Shown: piece after piece, positions 24,800 to 39,600 of the stretch
Layout of the letters: the number at the start of each line of letters is the position of its first letter
How positions within the stretch are numbered: position 1 is the first letter of the stretch
Origin: Glandiceps talaboti
Taxonomy: Eukaryota > Hemichordata > Enteropneusta > Spengelidae
Length of the DNA stretch: 64,000 bases
Reading direction: 5' to 3'
Assembly (NCBI RefSeq): GCF_964340395.1
Contig: NC_135563.1
Span: 22,814,809-22,878,808, forward strand
Translations under genes and position numbers: made by a program
Notes under the pieces: model-generated
The model's database searches: none
The model's input: the letters and a program-made list of their open reading frames with translations, nothing else
What the model was told of the DNA's origin: nothing

Positions 24800-27551
24800 G
24801 GCCATTCAATAGCTTATCACTGTTGTATCAACAATAGTTTTAGTTTGTGTCTATCTTTGAGAACTACCAGGGTAATATTTGTATGTTACCAAGTAATTAT
24901 AGTATCTTTATTGTAATGAATTAAATTTTGCCTTGTTGGACCAACTTTTAGACATGGTTGTATCTTTTCTTTTGAAAATTAAAAAGGTCATCTGTTACTT
25001 GGGCATATCAATACAATTCTAGTATATTATTGTAGTATAAACTTGTCAATTTCCAACACAAACAGTTTTTAGAAAGCTGTGTCTAAGCTTTCATGCTTTC
25101 ACTAAGGACTTCATCAGCTGAGTGAAGTAATTACAATGCACTAAAAACAAAGTTTGAGAATTCACACCACTCACTTGTCCCAAGTATGTGAAAGCATAGA
25201 CCCTACGCTAGGGTCTATGGTGAAAGATTGAAACTCTTAAAATACTCACATCTCAGACAATTACACTTCTTAGAGAGTACACACTTCATAATTTAATAAT
25301 TCACTGGTGTAACAACACTGCTGTGCTCAATATTTTTATTCAAATGTGATTAATAAGCATATCTCTAAAGGGATTGACCTGTGATAACATGTAACATGAC
25401 TAAATTGGCAAGGTTTACTATAGACGAAAAAATTCTTTGTGAGTACTTGTAGAGAACCCACAACAACCAATATTTCAGTCTTGGTTCCCTAAAACTAGAA
25501 ACAAAATCAAAACTACTTGGATATTTGAAACCATATTTTACTTGCAACTTACTCAACATATAAATTGTTTTCTATTGCACTTTAGTTTAGGACTCTTAAA
25601 AGGTGTTTTGTCTTGCACTGCGATATATTCTAGTGCCCTCTACGACTATTTGACACTCTAGGAAGGATGGTAGCTAATCTACCATTGAAGTAAAACATAC
25701 TGTAGTCTTGAAAGGTACGTTTTGTAATGAACTGAGTATAGATTTAGGCCTTTCATGAGATCATAACACTACACAAAGTAAAACAAATTAACATACGAAG
25801 TCAAATGTTGTCATGAGAAAAATAAGACTACACCATAGATGTCAGAGAGAAAGGGACAGGAAACTGCAGCATTTCCTTTGAAGTGATGCAACATCTATGA
25901 CTAAACAAACCAAGAATAGTGATACAAAAAAGTGCAAAGACTGGCTCATCAGGCAGGTGAGTATATTGAAGATGATTCACAGGTCTGTACAAAGATAAAT
26001 TGGAATTGCAGAGTTTCCCTCATAAAGCTTACGATAAGTAAAGAAGTGGAAGTAATCCTTGAAGTTGCACCACAGAGCACAGGAGGTATATATGTGAAGA
26101 TTTACATATGTTTGGACTACTTTTATGTTCAATAGAGATGATACCATAAATATTAGTCCCTCACTTCTCGTGGCTAAGCTACTCAGCTTACAAAGCTTAG
26201 GGACAATAGTCACAAGTCTGGCAGCGAGACTACCATAAATATTGAGTGTAATTAATTCCCAATGTTTATCTTAGCTGTTATAGGCTAATTCACAGATAGG
26301 GGCTTCACACTGCAAATTTAGTCTGCTTTACACAGGGTACACATCAGACATCCATGTGTACACAAGGGATCAAGTGTGGCTGAGCGATTAAAGCCTTACT
26401 TACACACTGGATTAAGGCCTCTGTTTAGTACACAACGCCATTTTCAAACAAAATTGCTACTATTAGTTGTGTGTACCTACTGTCTACATGGACATGACAG
26501 AAATGTACATGGTAACATGTGGAAATGCACCAATTTGAAAACACTGCTGAAAGTGGATCATTTTGAAACCTCCAGTTTCATTCAAAAACAGTTTGAGTAA
26601 ACAGGTGGGAAAAAAAAGATTCGAAAATAATGTTGTGTAAATGACCAAAAACAAACAATTCGAAAATGCACATATTTGATTTCAAGAATAACACCATCAA
26701 TTATGTGCTTTACGCACATGCTTAAAACATGTCATTATGTTCACATATGTATGTTTTCAAACTGTTCTGTCTTCAGTGTTTCTGTACAGATGACAAACAT
26801 GCTTGTCAGCCCATCACGTGTAAACACGCGAAATGCATTAAAATGAAAATACTAGCATTTTTATTTGAAAATATTGTTGTGTCAATACATCCTTATAGTC
26901 ATACCCATCCCTCTCCTGCCACGAATTTTCTAACCATACTTTGTCTCTGTACAAACTACTATACCTAGAATGACTTTTACTAAATAAAGTTTGACTGTAT
27001 ATCATATTTGGATTATACTGCAATGTTTGTTTCTTTTAGAAATAAACAACTATGATCTCACTATCTCAACTACCTATCAATAGTTTACATACAAACATTG
27101 TTTTGGAGTAATATAAAAGCCTTACGTGTCTGTTCTTTCTTTTGCTGATATTTCATTGCAAAGTACTTGAACTGTGCTGCAATAATATAACATAGACAAA
27201 CTGAGTACAAATAGAAGATTGGTCCTTGATCAAACAAATTCTGGTCCAGCAGAGCAAAAAGCAAGTCTGGTATACACAACAATTCCAACAGCTAGATACT
27301 AGTCTGAGTGTGATTATAGAATGACTGCATATGACAGTGTGTGAATATAAATTGGAAGATACAGAATTACAACCAAACTCAAGAAACCTGAAACAAAACG
27401 TAATGATCAAAGTTTTGGTATCAATTTGTAGGCAAAGAAATTCTCTGCCATTTCGTTCTAAAATAAAATGAGGAGTCATCAAAATATTTCAGAAAAAGAC
27501 ATTTTGTTAAAATAATTCAGGTGGGAGTATGGATAGCACATAGCTGTGTAG
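24800..27551. other. Convergent intergenic region between FAM136A and EXOC4
   Basis: Holds the two 3' UTRs (ends not precisely determined), a perfect hairpin at 25195-25219 and a CTCF-like core at 25634-25644. No further gene is supported; the short ORFs here lack domains. Confidence 0.45.
25195..25219. other. Perfect 11-bp hairpin flanked by GTGAAAG direct repeats
   Basis: CATAGACCCTA, loop CGC, TAGGGTCTATG, with GTGAAAG immediately on each side (25188-25194 and 25220-25226). It resembles a tiny palindrome inserted with a 7-bp duplication, but could also be a structural element. Confidence 0.55.
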
Positions 27552-27716
27552 TTAGATTCCTTTAGCTTGTTTCATGATTTCTCTCAGTCTTTGTTCTCTG
27601 GCCTCCAGTATTCTGGGGTCTGTACCAGCATGACTTCTGTGTTGTAATTTAAGTAAGTTTAAATAGTGCAGTTCATCAAATGATGGACCTTCGCCAACAA
27701 TCTTGTCCAAAATCTC
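27552..27716 (-). CDS. EXOC4: EXOC4 coding exon 25 and stop
   Basis: 165 nt including TAA, acceptor ATGACAG. Encodes [16 protein letters not shown] and a basic helix [17 protein letters not shown] at the C-terminus. Residues 901-954. Confidence 0.95.
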   Translation of the reverse strand, partial: EILDKIVGEGPSFDELHYLNLLKLQHRSHAGTDPRILEAREQRLREIMKQAKGI

Positions 27717-30700
27717 CTGTCATACAAAACAAAATGGTTTCTGTCATTATTATGCATTTTGGACACCTAATATAGTGTAATGATATATCATATCTTTTTC
27801 TGATAAAATATAATTGACTATGACCATGACATCAAGATGTAAGAGCCATCAATTCATTCACTTTTAATACTGGATAGACTGTCATATACAGCATGTATGG
27901 TGCCTTCAACCACTGGTCTATCCATTTACAAGAAGGTCACAATGTATCAGACAACTAAATATGGCATGAATAAAATATTTGCTGAACTGATATCTTGTAA
28001 TACATGTACATGGTTTACTTTTAATTTCAAAACTATTCCTAAATTGGTCAAGATTTTGTTGGCAAGCTACTATGTCTGACACAAAAGTGTAAGACTGCTG
28101 AACTGAATGACAGCATATCACAGCAATACATTGTTACACACAGTGTATTGTAATACATCATACACAGCATAGTAATAATCATTATGGCCCAGATATAGAT
28201 TTAGCAGACCAGGGTTGTATGGCTGAAGGGCCCAATTTTAGAAGGACCTGTAAGCTGTACTACAAAGGTCCGCAACACACATATCTGGGCCGTAAAGGAT
28301 TTAGCACATGGAAACATCTCATTAATAAGCAGGTTCACAAAGTTGCAACTTCAATAATATTGTAATGTTCTTTGATACACAACCAAGTAACTTTTCTTCA
28401 TGTCTACATTTTGGCAACGTGACTGCTGCCTTCCTCAGGACAAACTGACGATGATTACTGTTCACCACTAGATGGCGGTGTGGTAAATAAATTGTCCCAT
28501 ATGTGACCGAGTCGAAACATCATTTGAATTACATAACCACAGTATATTGATAGGGAAACATTATTTTATGGCCAAAAATCAAAACCATATCATGTCACTG
28601 AATGAACAGATCTCGATAAGCATGCCACTTGCCAAACTTTGGGCAAAGTGTGCCAGGGTGTGATGCAGAAAATTATTGCACAGTTGATTGCTTGTGCTTT
28701 TCAATAAATTACGTTGAATTGATACTGGATTTCTAATAAAGGATAACTTATTTCATAAACTATACACATAGTTACTTTTGGCATTTTAATAGACTTTATA
28801 AAATCCACAAGTAATTTCTATTTGAATCTGAAATGAAATGTTGGTCAAAAACTTTTGTGAAGTCAAAATGTGTTTAAGATAAATATGTATGTCTTGTTTC
28901 ATATGTCATCAAATTCTGTGCTATATTATAAAATTTGTATATACATGGATGAAATTAACATGAAATGTATGATATTATTAACACCTCACTGATGCTATAG
29001 ACACTACCATTGGCAACAGTGTGGACATGAGACATTCTGAAAAAAGTTGTATGGCATGATGATAAGTATGCAAAGTGATGTTGCCCTATCAGTTGCTGAG
29101 ATGTTGCCCCATGATGTCAAATTGAACATCTGTATATGTATTGTAATCTATGCATAACAAGTGGTCCATGTAGTCATTCACAAGAACAACCCCATGGTTA
29201 GCTATGGCAAGTAAATATTACACAGAATTATTGGCACATATGATTTAGAGGGCCAGCTACTACCCCTACAACAAAAGGACAGTAAAATTCTTGGATGTCA
29301 CCAGTAGTGCTGTAAGCTTATCAGTCTTCCAAAACTTTTTCAATTGTAAATTTGGGTACACCTACATTTCAATGAAATGGTGACATATTCAATGGCATCA
29401 CTAGACTCAACTTTGACAGCCCAATTATTACTCAGTTTTTCGTTTGATATAATACTAATGAAATGAATAAATGCAATAGGCACCGGCAATATCAAGGTTC
29501 ACTGCCTACTGAAATGAATAACGAGATAGACGACAGCATTATCAAGATTGATTGCCTACCCTCAGGCTACAGGTCATGACTGTAATATTGATACCTTTGC
29601 TCTCCACCTTTACTCTCCACCTTTACTCTCCACTTTGGGCATCATCAATATTACGGTCAAGCCTGCCATCCCTTAGGCAGGCAATAAAATCATGATATTG
29701 CCCTCACTATCATGTGTTGTAACACAATTAGATGTTTCTTACGTCAGCATTGATGTAGAGGAGCTCATAGTACTGCCTTGAGTTGTCCAAATCAGTCTCT
29801 CTTGACATGGTAATATTGGTTAGATTCTGTTGAATACTGAAGATATTACGACACCTATAATGAAAGACAACAGTCTGTCAACCCAGCTGTATAATTGGGG
29901 ACCTGGTAGAATGTAGGTTGCAATGTGAAGGCTTTAATCCTATGCACTTAAATGGCTGCAATGGATTGTATGCTCCCCAGGGAGTTGAGGACGGCGTGGG
30001 AAGGTGTTATATAAGAACCCAACATTATTATATACAGTACAATATTTGGGCACTAGTTTCATGTATTATTCTTAAATTCATCAGGGATCATTTTACTTGT
30101 ATTTTGTAGGTCTTCTTGTATGGATATCTAACAATGCGCGCCATCTCAATATTTACCCAAAAAGGTAGTTTAAAGTGGCCATATGGATGAGGATTGGGTA
30201 TTTATTTTGGATTTTTAATTTTAAAAACAATTTTATCATGGCTTCCTACTTGAAAAATCAATGTGAAACAACATTGACAAAGTGTGTGTTTGTAAATCAA
30301 ACATTGCAAAAGGCTAAAAAACATGTAAAAAGTTTGTTATTGTACGTACAATAACAAAATATTTACACATTTATTAATCTTTTGCCATTTATTGAGTTAC
30401 AAGCAAGGACTTGGCATAAGTTGTTTCACATTGATTTTTCAAATAGGAAGCCATGATAAATTGTTTTAGAAATTAAAATTAAAACATGAATACCCAAACC
30501 TCATCCATATGGCCACTTTAAGTTACTCTCCGACTTACAAACAGTATTTTCACCAATTTTTATTACAATACTTTATTCTCAAAGTGACTTACATTTTCTT
30601 GATACCATTTTCATTAATTCTCTTGATATACTGAGCTCCATTGACCAATATAGATGCTATCAGATGACCTAGACCTTCTAATAGGTACCTACAGATAAAC

Positions 30701-33526
30701 AACACAGATAGCAATAGTACCACAATTCCACACTATCTGTATGTAGTATGTTTGTTGTATACAAGAAATTCACAAACAATGACAACACATTGCAAGTAGT
30801 TAAATGTGTACAATATGAAGAAACCCACCATAGAGACACTCAGAGAAAGAAAGAGGAGAGGTGACTTGATTCAAGTCTTTTGTTTCATCAAGGGATTTGT
30901 CAAAATTGACTAGGGACTATCATTCAAGCATCAGGACACACATATTCTTACAAAATGTACAGTCAGACTGGATATCACATTAAATCAATATGTACTGCCC
31001 AAGTACTTTGAGTACTAACACTGGACCAATGACTAGTGGCCCTCAATGAATGTCTGGGGAGAGAGAGAAGCACTGATATGCTTAGAGAACTGTCCAATAT
31101 AAAGATTATTATAATCATTGTTATTACTTAATGAAATGTATGTATGAGATATGTTGAATACTTACTGAAATTTATGTTGTTTCAAGCTGACATTCAGAAC
31201 TTCTTCAATTGCCACTAAATCTTTATTCAGTTTGAGAGTGTTGACATCAGGATCTGAGATGTCTGTTGTTGGTGAGAAGCTGGACTGCAGGAGATAACAA
31301 TACATATACAGAATCAAGACTGACCTTTGACCTGACTTGTGTCCACAATGATACAAACTGTTGGCTAAATATGACCATAGGCTTGGGATGCCTGTCATAT
31401 CCTGTACAAGACTATGCTAAATACAAAAAGCACCTGTTCAATGAAATCTAAAATCTTCTCGTTATAATAAATTCAGGTATTTATTTCATAAATTAACAAA
31501 ATAGGCCTTCATGTCCTCATTACTTGCAAGAATTTACAGTGTAGTGAAAACTTACCTGAATTAGTATAGGCATCAGGAAGTAAAAACAGTGAACTCGTAC
31601 TTCCAAGTGTAACACCAGTAAACATGTTTCTCCCATGTCTTGAAACTCCTTAGTAAGACTAATTAGTGACTGCAGAGTAGTTTCTGGAAGACTAGGAAGA
31701 TCCTGGAAATACAAAACAACACTTTTAATTCATACATGTACCTAAAAACTGTCATAAATTCTATCAATAATCTAGAAATTCTTATTAGTTTGACTTTGTA
31801 AATATAACACTCATCAAGTGTTTGTGTCATTCTTGTCAATCACATCAAATATAACATTTCAAGTTGTAGAACTCATCAACTTCATGAAAACTTGGTTCTT
31901 TGGTAGATATAAATACTGGTATATTGCATTAGGGCACCCTTACTTAATTCTATGTTTTTCACCTCAAAAATTATGGGTGAGTTGATTATATGAAAGTTAT
32001 AAAAAAAAAATGATGTCAAAAAATGTTTAAGCAATGAACACCACTCAGATATGAGATCATGGAGTTGCCAACATACAATCACTCAGATACAAGAATCTTA
32101 GATCATGGAGTTGCCAATGTACAATCACTCAGATACAAGAGTCTTAGATCATGGAGTTGCCAATGTACAATCACTCAAATACAAGAATCTTAGATCATGG
32201 AGTTGCCAATGTACATCACTCAAATACAAGAATCTTAGATCATGGAGTTGCCAATGTACATCACTCAAATACAAGAATCTTAGATCATGGAGTTGCCAAC
32301 GTACAATCACTCAAATACAAGAATCTTAGATCATGGAGTTGCCAACGTACAATCACTCAGATACAAGATCATGGAGTTGCCAATGTACAATCATGATTTT
32401 TTTCTAATCCTGCTAAAATCAATTCTTTTTTAATTATTTTGTAAGTTTGAAGAATATAGGGTTGGTTGAGTCATGAGAATCACAGAATGAAATACAGCCA
32501 TCCTTAGACTTACACTTGGTCTAGTATCACTACTCATTATCATAGCTGGTGAGTTGGACAACACTGATACAAGTGTCTGCAGTCTACCTGTAAACCACTC
32601 CTACAAATAAAACGTAAGCACAAGTCACTGTAACTACAGGAATATAAACTCTTCTAGTCAAAATTACAAAGTTTTCTAGACTGTCAAATACAGTTGTTTG
32701 GTGGCGCTGTACATATTATACTTCTCTCAACTTTAACTGAGGTAAACATAACATGTGCAGTGCTACCAAACGACTGGATTAAGACTTTTCCTCAAAGTGA
32801 TCATTTCATCTAAAACTGTTAAATCTGTGGATGACTCACAATAGAAAAGGGGTTCGGAAAACAGCAGTAATAGAAATGACAATACAAGCAAGTAGTAGAA
32901 TACACTGGGAACTCTGTTCTTTATATGCACACGCATTCCAACTTGTAACTGAAACTTACATCACACAAGAATGCATGCGCACTCCAACTTGTAACTGAAA
33001 CTTACATCACACAAGAAATTTTGATTTGATCGTCTGCCTTATCGTCGGGCTGCGTGCTGATTGGTTGATTATGTATGACGTATGACTATATAATGTGTTC
33101 ATCAGAAACGGCAACAATGTTAACAACAACAATGTATAACACAAAATATGAATCAATAAATGTAATTCACGACAAAATCCACCAAAAATATAGTTTTACA
33201 GGTCAAGTTTAAATTACAAAGATGTGTTCTCCTCATACTGAGTAAAAGTCCACCTGGTGTGACATTTTCATTGATTATGATCACAGTGTCTTAGAAGTAT
33301 TATTCTTTACTGATATCGTTGCAATCAACATCAGTTTAGAATATACATTTACTGCAGAGTTTGTACTTACTAAACTTTCATGTAAATTAGCTAACAATTT
33401 CAGATCATTAACATCCAATAGAACTTCATACTTTGGAATAACTTTATCTCCAAGGTTACCAATCAGCAACTCTGATTCCTGCATTAAACATAAATATATG
33501 AATAAACAAATAACAAGACCCCATCT

Positions 33527-33587
<61 letters not shown>

Positions 33588-33622
33588 TACACACACATAC
33601 ATACACATACACACATATGCAT

Positions 33623-33697
<75 letters not shown>

Positions 33698-36600
33698 CAT
33701 GCACGCACACAAGTGTTATGAATCCAATTCATTTATTTACTTTCCTTGCTTGTAACAAGTTCCATCTGTAAATGCTTGTCTGTTGTTGGTTGTATAATGC
33801 TCTGAACAATACCTTACATATGATATATGTCAAACAATGTCAGCTCAGCTGAGTAGACATACCTTTGTATTTCTTGCTCTGATATCATCCACACTTTCTA
33901 CCTCTATATCAGGATTCTCCTTTCTGTGTTTTTGTAGATTTGTCCAATTTGGTAGTGATCTCAACAATCTAGATATATCTTCATCTTTAGCCCATGTGGC
34001 ACTAATTATTCTTTTATCTTCTGCCTCTGGTTGTACAACGCCTGGTAGTAAAAAACATTGCAAAGTATTTGTAGATTAGAATTACACAATATCACTAATT
34101 ATATGCCAGCTAATAGAAAAACAAAAGAATTGTACAGTTTAGCCACTAGGAGTTCTATTCATCAGCAGATTTTGGTTGAATGTGTGGACCAGAATTCTTC
34201 AGTATTATGGCATATTTTGAATTTGAAAATCATCTGTTCTCAACACTTCAAGATAGGAATTACATTTTACCTATACAAAATATCATGAAATAATGAAAAC
34301 CAAGTGTAGACATTACACAGAGTTAACAACAAAGGAAACTATTCATTACACACCTCTATATGCATTATGACAGATATCTTTGTATTCTTGCAAGACTTTA
34401 CATATCATGTTGAGAAATTGGTCAGCATAGGCTGGTAAACACTGCATTAGATCTCTCAGATCACTGACTGCTTTGTCTACAGTGATGGTACTCTATGGTC
34501 AAAACAGAAACACTTCAAGTTACAAGTCATACACCTGTCTTAAAATATTCTATCATTCACAGGTTTACAAGGGGTGCAAAATGGGATGTGATGGGGTGGG
34601 GTGGGGAAAGGAGGGACAGGGTGGGAGGGAAGGAGAGGGGAAGGTGATAGGATGGGGTAGGGTTGGATGGGATGGACAACCTACCAAATATCTACTGAAA
34701 TACCCCTCCCCATCGCTCCTTTCTCCTGAAGAAAATTATTCTGACTGTACGAAGAGACCTGGCTGCAAATCTGATAATCATACTAATACCACCACCATAA
34801 AAAGTCTGGATGTAATAACACATTCATAAACAGAAAGAAACCATACTGAGAGCAGATATCAATCCATACCTGTAATAGTGGTTTAGATACCCCTAATGAT
34901 TTAAACATTGAGGTGTCTGTCAAACTTTTCAATCCATCTCCTCCTGCAAGAAACAACAAATCAAAATAACAATTTATAAACTGTGTCATTATGATTCCAA
35001 TCCAATGTGTTGTTTTTGATATAAGGACTAAAAGTCCACCTACAGGGTAAAGTTTCAATCCAGAGTCATTGCATTACTGTTATCTTAAAATGAATTACAT
35101 ATATCATACTTTTGTTCTGGACCAAGCTTTCCAATAGCTCTGCCAAACAACTGTTTTTCACACCTAGATTTGAATCCTAATCAGAAGTTTAACCATACCC
35201 AATATACTGTCAACAGTTATTGGACATTGGGGGTTTTTAATTAGAGAAACATAGTTTAGTTCGTTTTATTCATTCATAAAAATAAAAAAATGAACACCCT
35301 GGCATCCAATTCTCTTCAATATGGCCACTTCAAGCATTCAATTAGACACCTGCACAATCAATCAACTAGTCAGTCCAATCAAATGAATATATATCAAATA
35401 ATCAGAGACACCTGCACAATTAATCAACTAGACAGTCCAATCAAATGAATATATATCAAATAATCAATCGATCAGTAGTTTTGAATCAATTAATCAATTA
35501 GGTAAATCAGTGGATCAATAAATGGGTTGATAATCTGTTCAATATTCTATCAACTAATCAATGAGGAATCATTTTTTATTCTTAAACCATCATTCCTATG
35601 ATTTACTAACCTTTTGTAACTGCTTCTATTTTTGAATTTATTTCACAATGAACTTGATCTAGGAATATCTCTCTGATGAAATCTGATATAAAGCCATGTA
35701 AAGTGCAATGTGATCTGTAAGAAAGGAGAAAACTCTTACAACATACACTGAAGAGTTTGTGTCACAAGAGGGCGCCCAACATGAGGAAAAATGAGGGCTT
35801 TCATTGACATGGTAGTGCATAATGAAATGGGGCTAAAACAACTTAGCAAATACCTAAAAATTGTTTGATCTGACAAAGTTAACAGAATACATTCACAGGG
35901 TCAGAATGTGACCAACTTTTCTTATGAAATGCTGAGATATGGTGATTCATTCAAAACAAGCTACATACTCAATTATCATGCCCTTTACTGCTGGTGCAAA
36001 GGCTGCTACCAAACAGCACTCCTCGTGGCCAAACTATATAATCTTTTGTCTTTCTGATAACCAGACTATGGTGTATTCAAAATGTAGTTTTGATATCTGT
36101 GATACCAATCTTTCTTAATATATCATGACAGATAGACTTGTAAGATCAATGTTTGTACATGTTCTCAGAGGTGACTAATCATGCCATAAACAACGACTTT
36201 ACTTTGCATTTACATGAAGACAACTAATCACTTCCTGATCAAAATGCCACGTTTTTTTCTTTGTACTATTTTGTGATAATAAACCTTGAATGAAACTGAT
36301 GAAATAAGGTCAGATAATTGTTCATATATATTCTTGAGTAGTCTGTAACAGTAGATGTCATACAGCCCGTTCAGCCAGGAATGGCCAATGAGGGCAGAAT
36401 TGCACTATGTATCTTATTCTCACACTATAATGTACGCCTCAGAAAACATGCAAACTTTAAATCAATTGATTAGAACTGATTGAGTTATCTACATACCCTT
36501 GATTACATGCAATATTGGCTTCAATTTCATGAATAAACAGTCGTAGAGGATTAAATATTTGAGTAATATTTTTGGCGGATGGTTGACAAACATATTGTGC

Positions 36601-39600
36601 TTCATCATCAATGTCCTTACTCTCCTTCTCCTGTGTAATAAAAAAGATAATATTGACATCATCAATGTCCTTACTCTCCTGTGAAATAAAAAAGATAATA
36701 TTGTCATCATTCAATGTCTATACTCTCCTTCTCCTGTGGAATAAAAAAGATAATATTGACATCATATTGGTCAGATACTTACTGTAAACCTGGACATTTT
36801 CACTAAAGACTTATTTTTGCTTATTTCGTTGGAAAAAAACACAAAAATAATAGCAACTAAAATGCCTTTTTGTACATGAAGAGAATGTACCAGTCTGGTA
36901 CTTTATTATATATAGCAAAAATTAGTCTTTGAGAACTACAGTAGCTGAAGACAGTAAAATTGTAAAATTTTCTCGTAGTAAAAATATCAAGGTTTACAGT
37001 CTCATTTTACTTGGCAAACTAGGTATGATTGATAATATGAGTGGAGACAGTCTTTGTGTATTCAAATTCTTAAGTTATAGAAAGACAAAGTTTGGTTATT
37101 TCAACTTGAAAATCTCCATCAAGATCAAAGGTCATGGTCTCGTCAAAGGTCATGGTCTCATAGACATGGTCACACCTTATCAACTAGGTATCATTTACAT
37201 GGAAAATTGAAAATAATAGTTTCAAAACACACACACAAGATTATGTTCGTATAGCTATTGATAGATTAATATCATAATAATGAATGTAAAACTTCATCAC
37301 ATTCATACATGAATGCAGTATTTCCTGGAATTGCTGAAAGTAACAAATACTGTGCAAACAAATACCACAGCCTTGAACACTTTCATCACTATTCAATGAA
37401 CTTTGATTGCAAGAGTAAAGAAATCATCATGGCTACCAACAAACAAATCAGAACAAATAATTGACCTACCAGTCCATAGAATCCTGGTTGTTTCTGTTCT
37501 CTTAGGTAATTATTCATACTTATAGCATGAGAAGACTGCTCAAATTTAAACAAGGATGCTTTCGGTCGGTTTTGTCTTCGTTTGGTGAAAAAGGAGCCAA
37601 TATCACTAAAAAAGACAAAAATAAGTGATAAATTATTTTAGAGACACCACATATATGCAGCTCCCACAAAATTGTAATCCCCAAACCCAAAACAAAATTG
37701 AAAATAGCGCACCTCATTTTATACTCTTCAACTCTCAAAAAAATCAGCTTTGCGATGAAATAACCTACCTGCTTGTATTGGTGAATGTCGTCTGTGTCTG
37801 TTGTTTAGTAGATGCTGTGTTCTTCACATCCAAATAATCTCCTAACAAGATTTGTAGCTGAAATGATAGAACATTACAATGTCATATGTACATAGAAAAG
37901 AAAAAAAAATAGGGATATTTCAAAGTTTTTTTGTTTAGAAGAGCAATCTATTGCCGACATACTCACTAAGTAGTTCGTCATCAACAAACTCTGATCTTGG
38001 AGAGGGTTTGACTTAATTTATTTACGATAGTTAATATCTACAGTGTCTATACTCTTTTGTACTATATCAGATATCGCAGATTATATGGAATACCCCAAAA
38101 AGTTACTGTAAAACAAATTTTATTAACATCTGCTGCTGATACAGGATGAATATTCAGATAGATGAACACTACATAAGTCTGTAATGGTTGCACTGTCATT
38201 ATACAAAATACCTGATACACATATAAAGAATAGCAGTCATGTGATTCAAACTAGCATGCCTTGGGGTCCCAGGCTATAAAAATCAGTAACTATGGATACT
38301 AAAATAAAAGCTTTGATTTTCAGAAGAAATTGACATAACTTCTGAAAGACTTTTTCCTGTCAAGTGAACTCTGGTGTCATACAAAGAAGCCGATTTCAAT
38401 GTTGGAACTTGGGATGAGTAAGCGTTTACATTGTGATTGCAATGCAACGCATTACTATGTTCACCAAATAAAAACCACTTTATCCAGTCATGCATATCAA
38501 GATTACCATGCAATCATGAACAGTAGCAGTACTGTTTTCATAGTAACTACAGGAGCCATTAGTTACCATGGTACTGTTTCTACGGTAACTACTTACCACA
38601 GCCTGTATTTTGGACCAGACTTGTTGCATGTCATAAAGCTGGAAGTCTGTGTTGACTTGAGATGCTGAATTCTGTATGAGATAGATAAAAGAAGACACAC
38701 AGTCAGCTACATATGCTGGGCAGAGTATTGAACTCAGTATACCATGGTGCATAATAGTGATACATATACCCAAAAATAACCCATAGAAAACACCACTATG
38801 CAGTTACAAAATGAAATTATACCATTTAGTAAAGATTCATTTAGTGATTTCAATCAATTGGTCAATACAGTAAACAAGCCATGTTGTTGGTGTGTGGTGA
38901 TGCATGCAGTCAGTGCAGCACTATACAAACCAACCACATATATACACCAATCATGCACAAAACATGCATTGCATGTGAACAGGAAATCTTAAAATTTGAT
39001 GCACTGTTCAAGTCTCAAGAATGTGTTCAAATCTCTGGTTTGTGAAACGATCCAATGTCACACAAAATACAGTGTTGTTTAGTGCACTATTTATGATTCA
39101 ATCCATCTATATTACAATTATATCTACATGCCGTAGTACACTTCATACAGCTAGATCATTAATATACGCTTAGATTAGTTGATAGCTTTTTAACATTACT
39201 TCTGTTAGTAATAAATGTATTCTCATCTTTATGTTAACATGTTATCTTTTGATTAGACTTTCAAAAGGCAAGGATTACTTTACTGGCAGAGTTTATAGTG
39301 TTTCAAATATCTTGATCATTTGATGTCCAGCACAACACACTTCCAGCTATATTACAGTTCTATCATGCATTATTCATTGTATACTTCATTGTATGGTTAT
39401 CTTTGACATAATGTAAATAAGGTGGGGGTGGGGTGGGGATAGGGGCTTGTCCTGACTTGCTGAGGCACTATAAAAAAAGATCTACAGGAAAAGGTAAGTA
39501 ATGATATTTTGTAATAGGGATGCATAGATTTGAAAAAAAGCTGACAATCTGGGATTTGAGTCAAAAAGTAAACTATTTTAGTCAGTTCATGAATTTAAAT

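Noticed and set aside
26373-26395. tRNA-like A box (GTGTGGCTGAGCGATTAAAG)
   Set aside because: Resembles the 5' part of tRNA-Ser/Leu, but no B box (GGTTCGANTCC) or cloverleaf follows, so neither a tRNA gene nor a tRNA-derived SINE is supported.
29044-29100. Possible C/D-box snoRNA (ATGATGA and CTGA)
   Set aside because: On the opposite strand to the host gene EXOC4, with no terminal stem and no recognisable guide.
32105-32396. ORFs with repeated LRSWSCQ or LDHGVAN
   Set aside because: 46-bp minisatellite translated in two frames.
33281-33755. Long Cys/Val and Thr/His ORFs
   Set aside because: (CA)n microsatellite translations; the only real coding part on the minus strand is EXOC4 exon 19.
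35200-35336. Possible third MITE copy ending in ATATGGCCACTT
   Set aside because: Only the last ~45 bases resemble the family and no left terminus is present; too weak to list as a feature.
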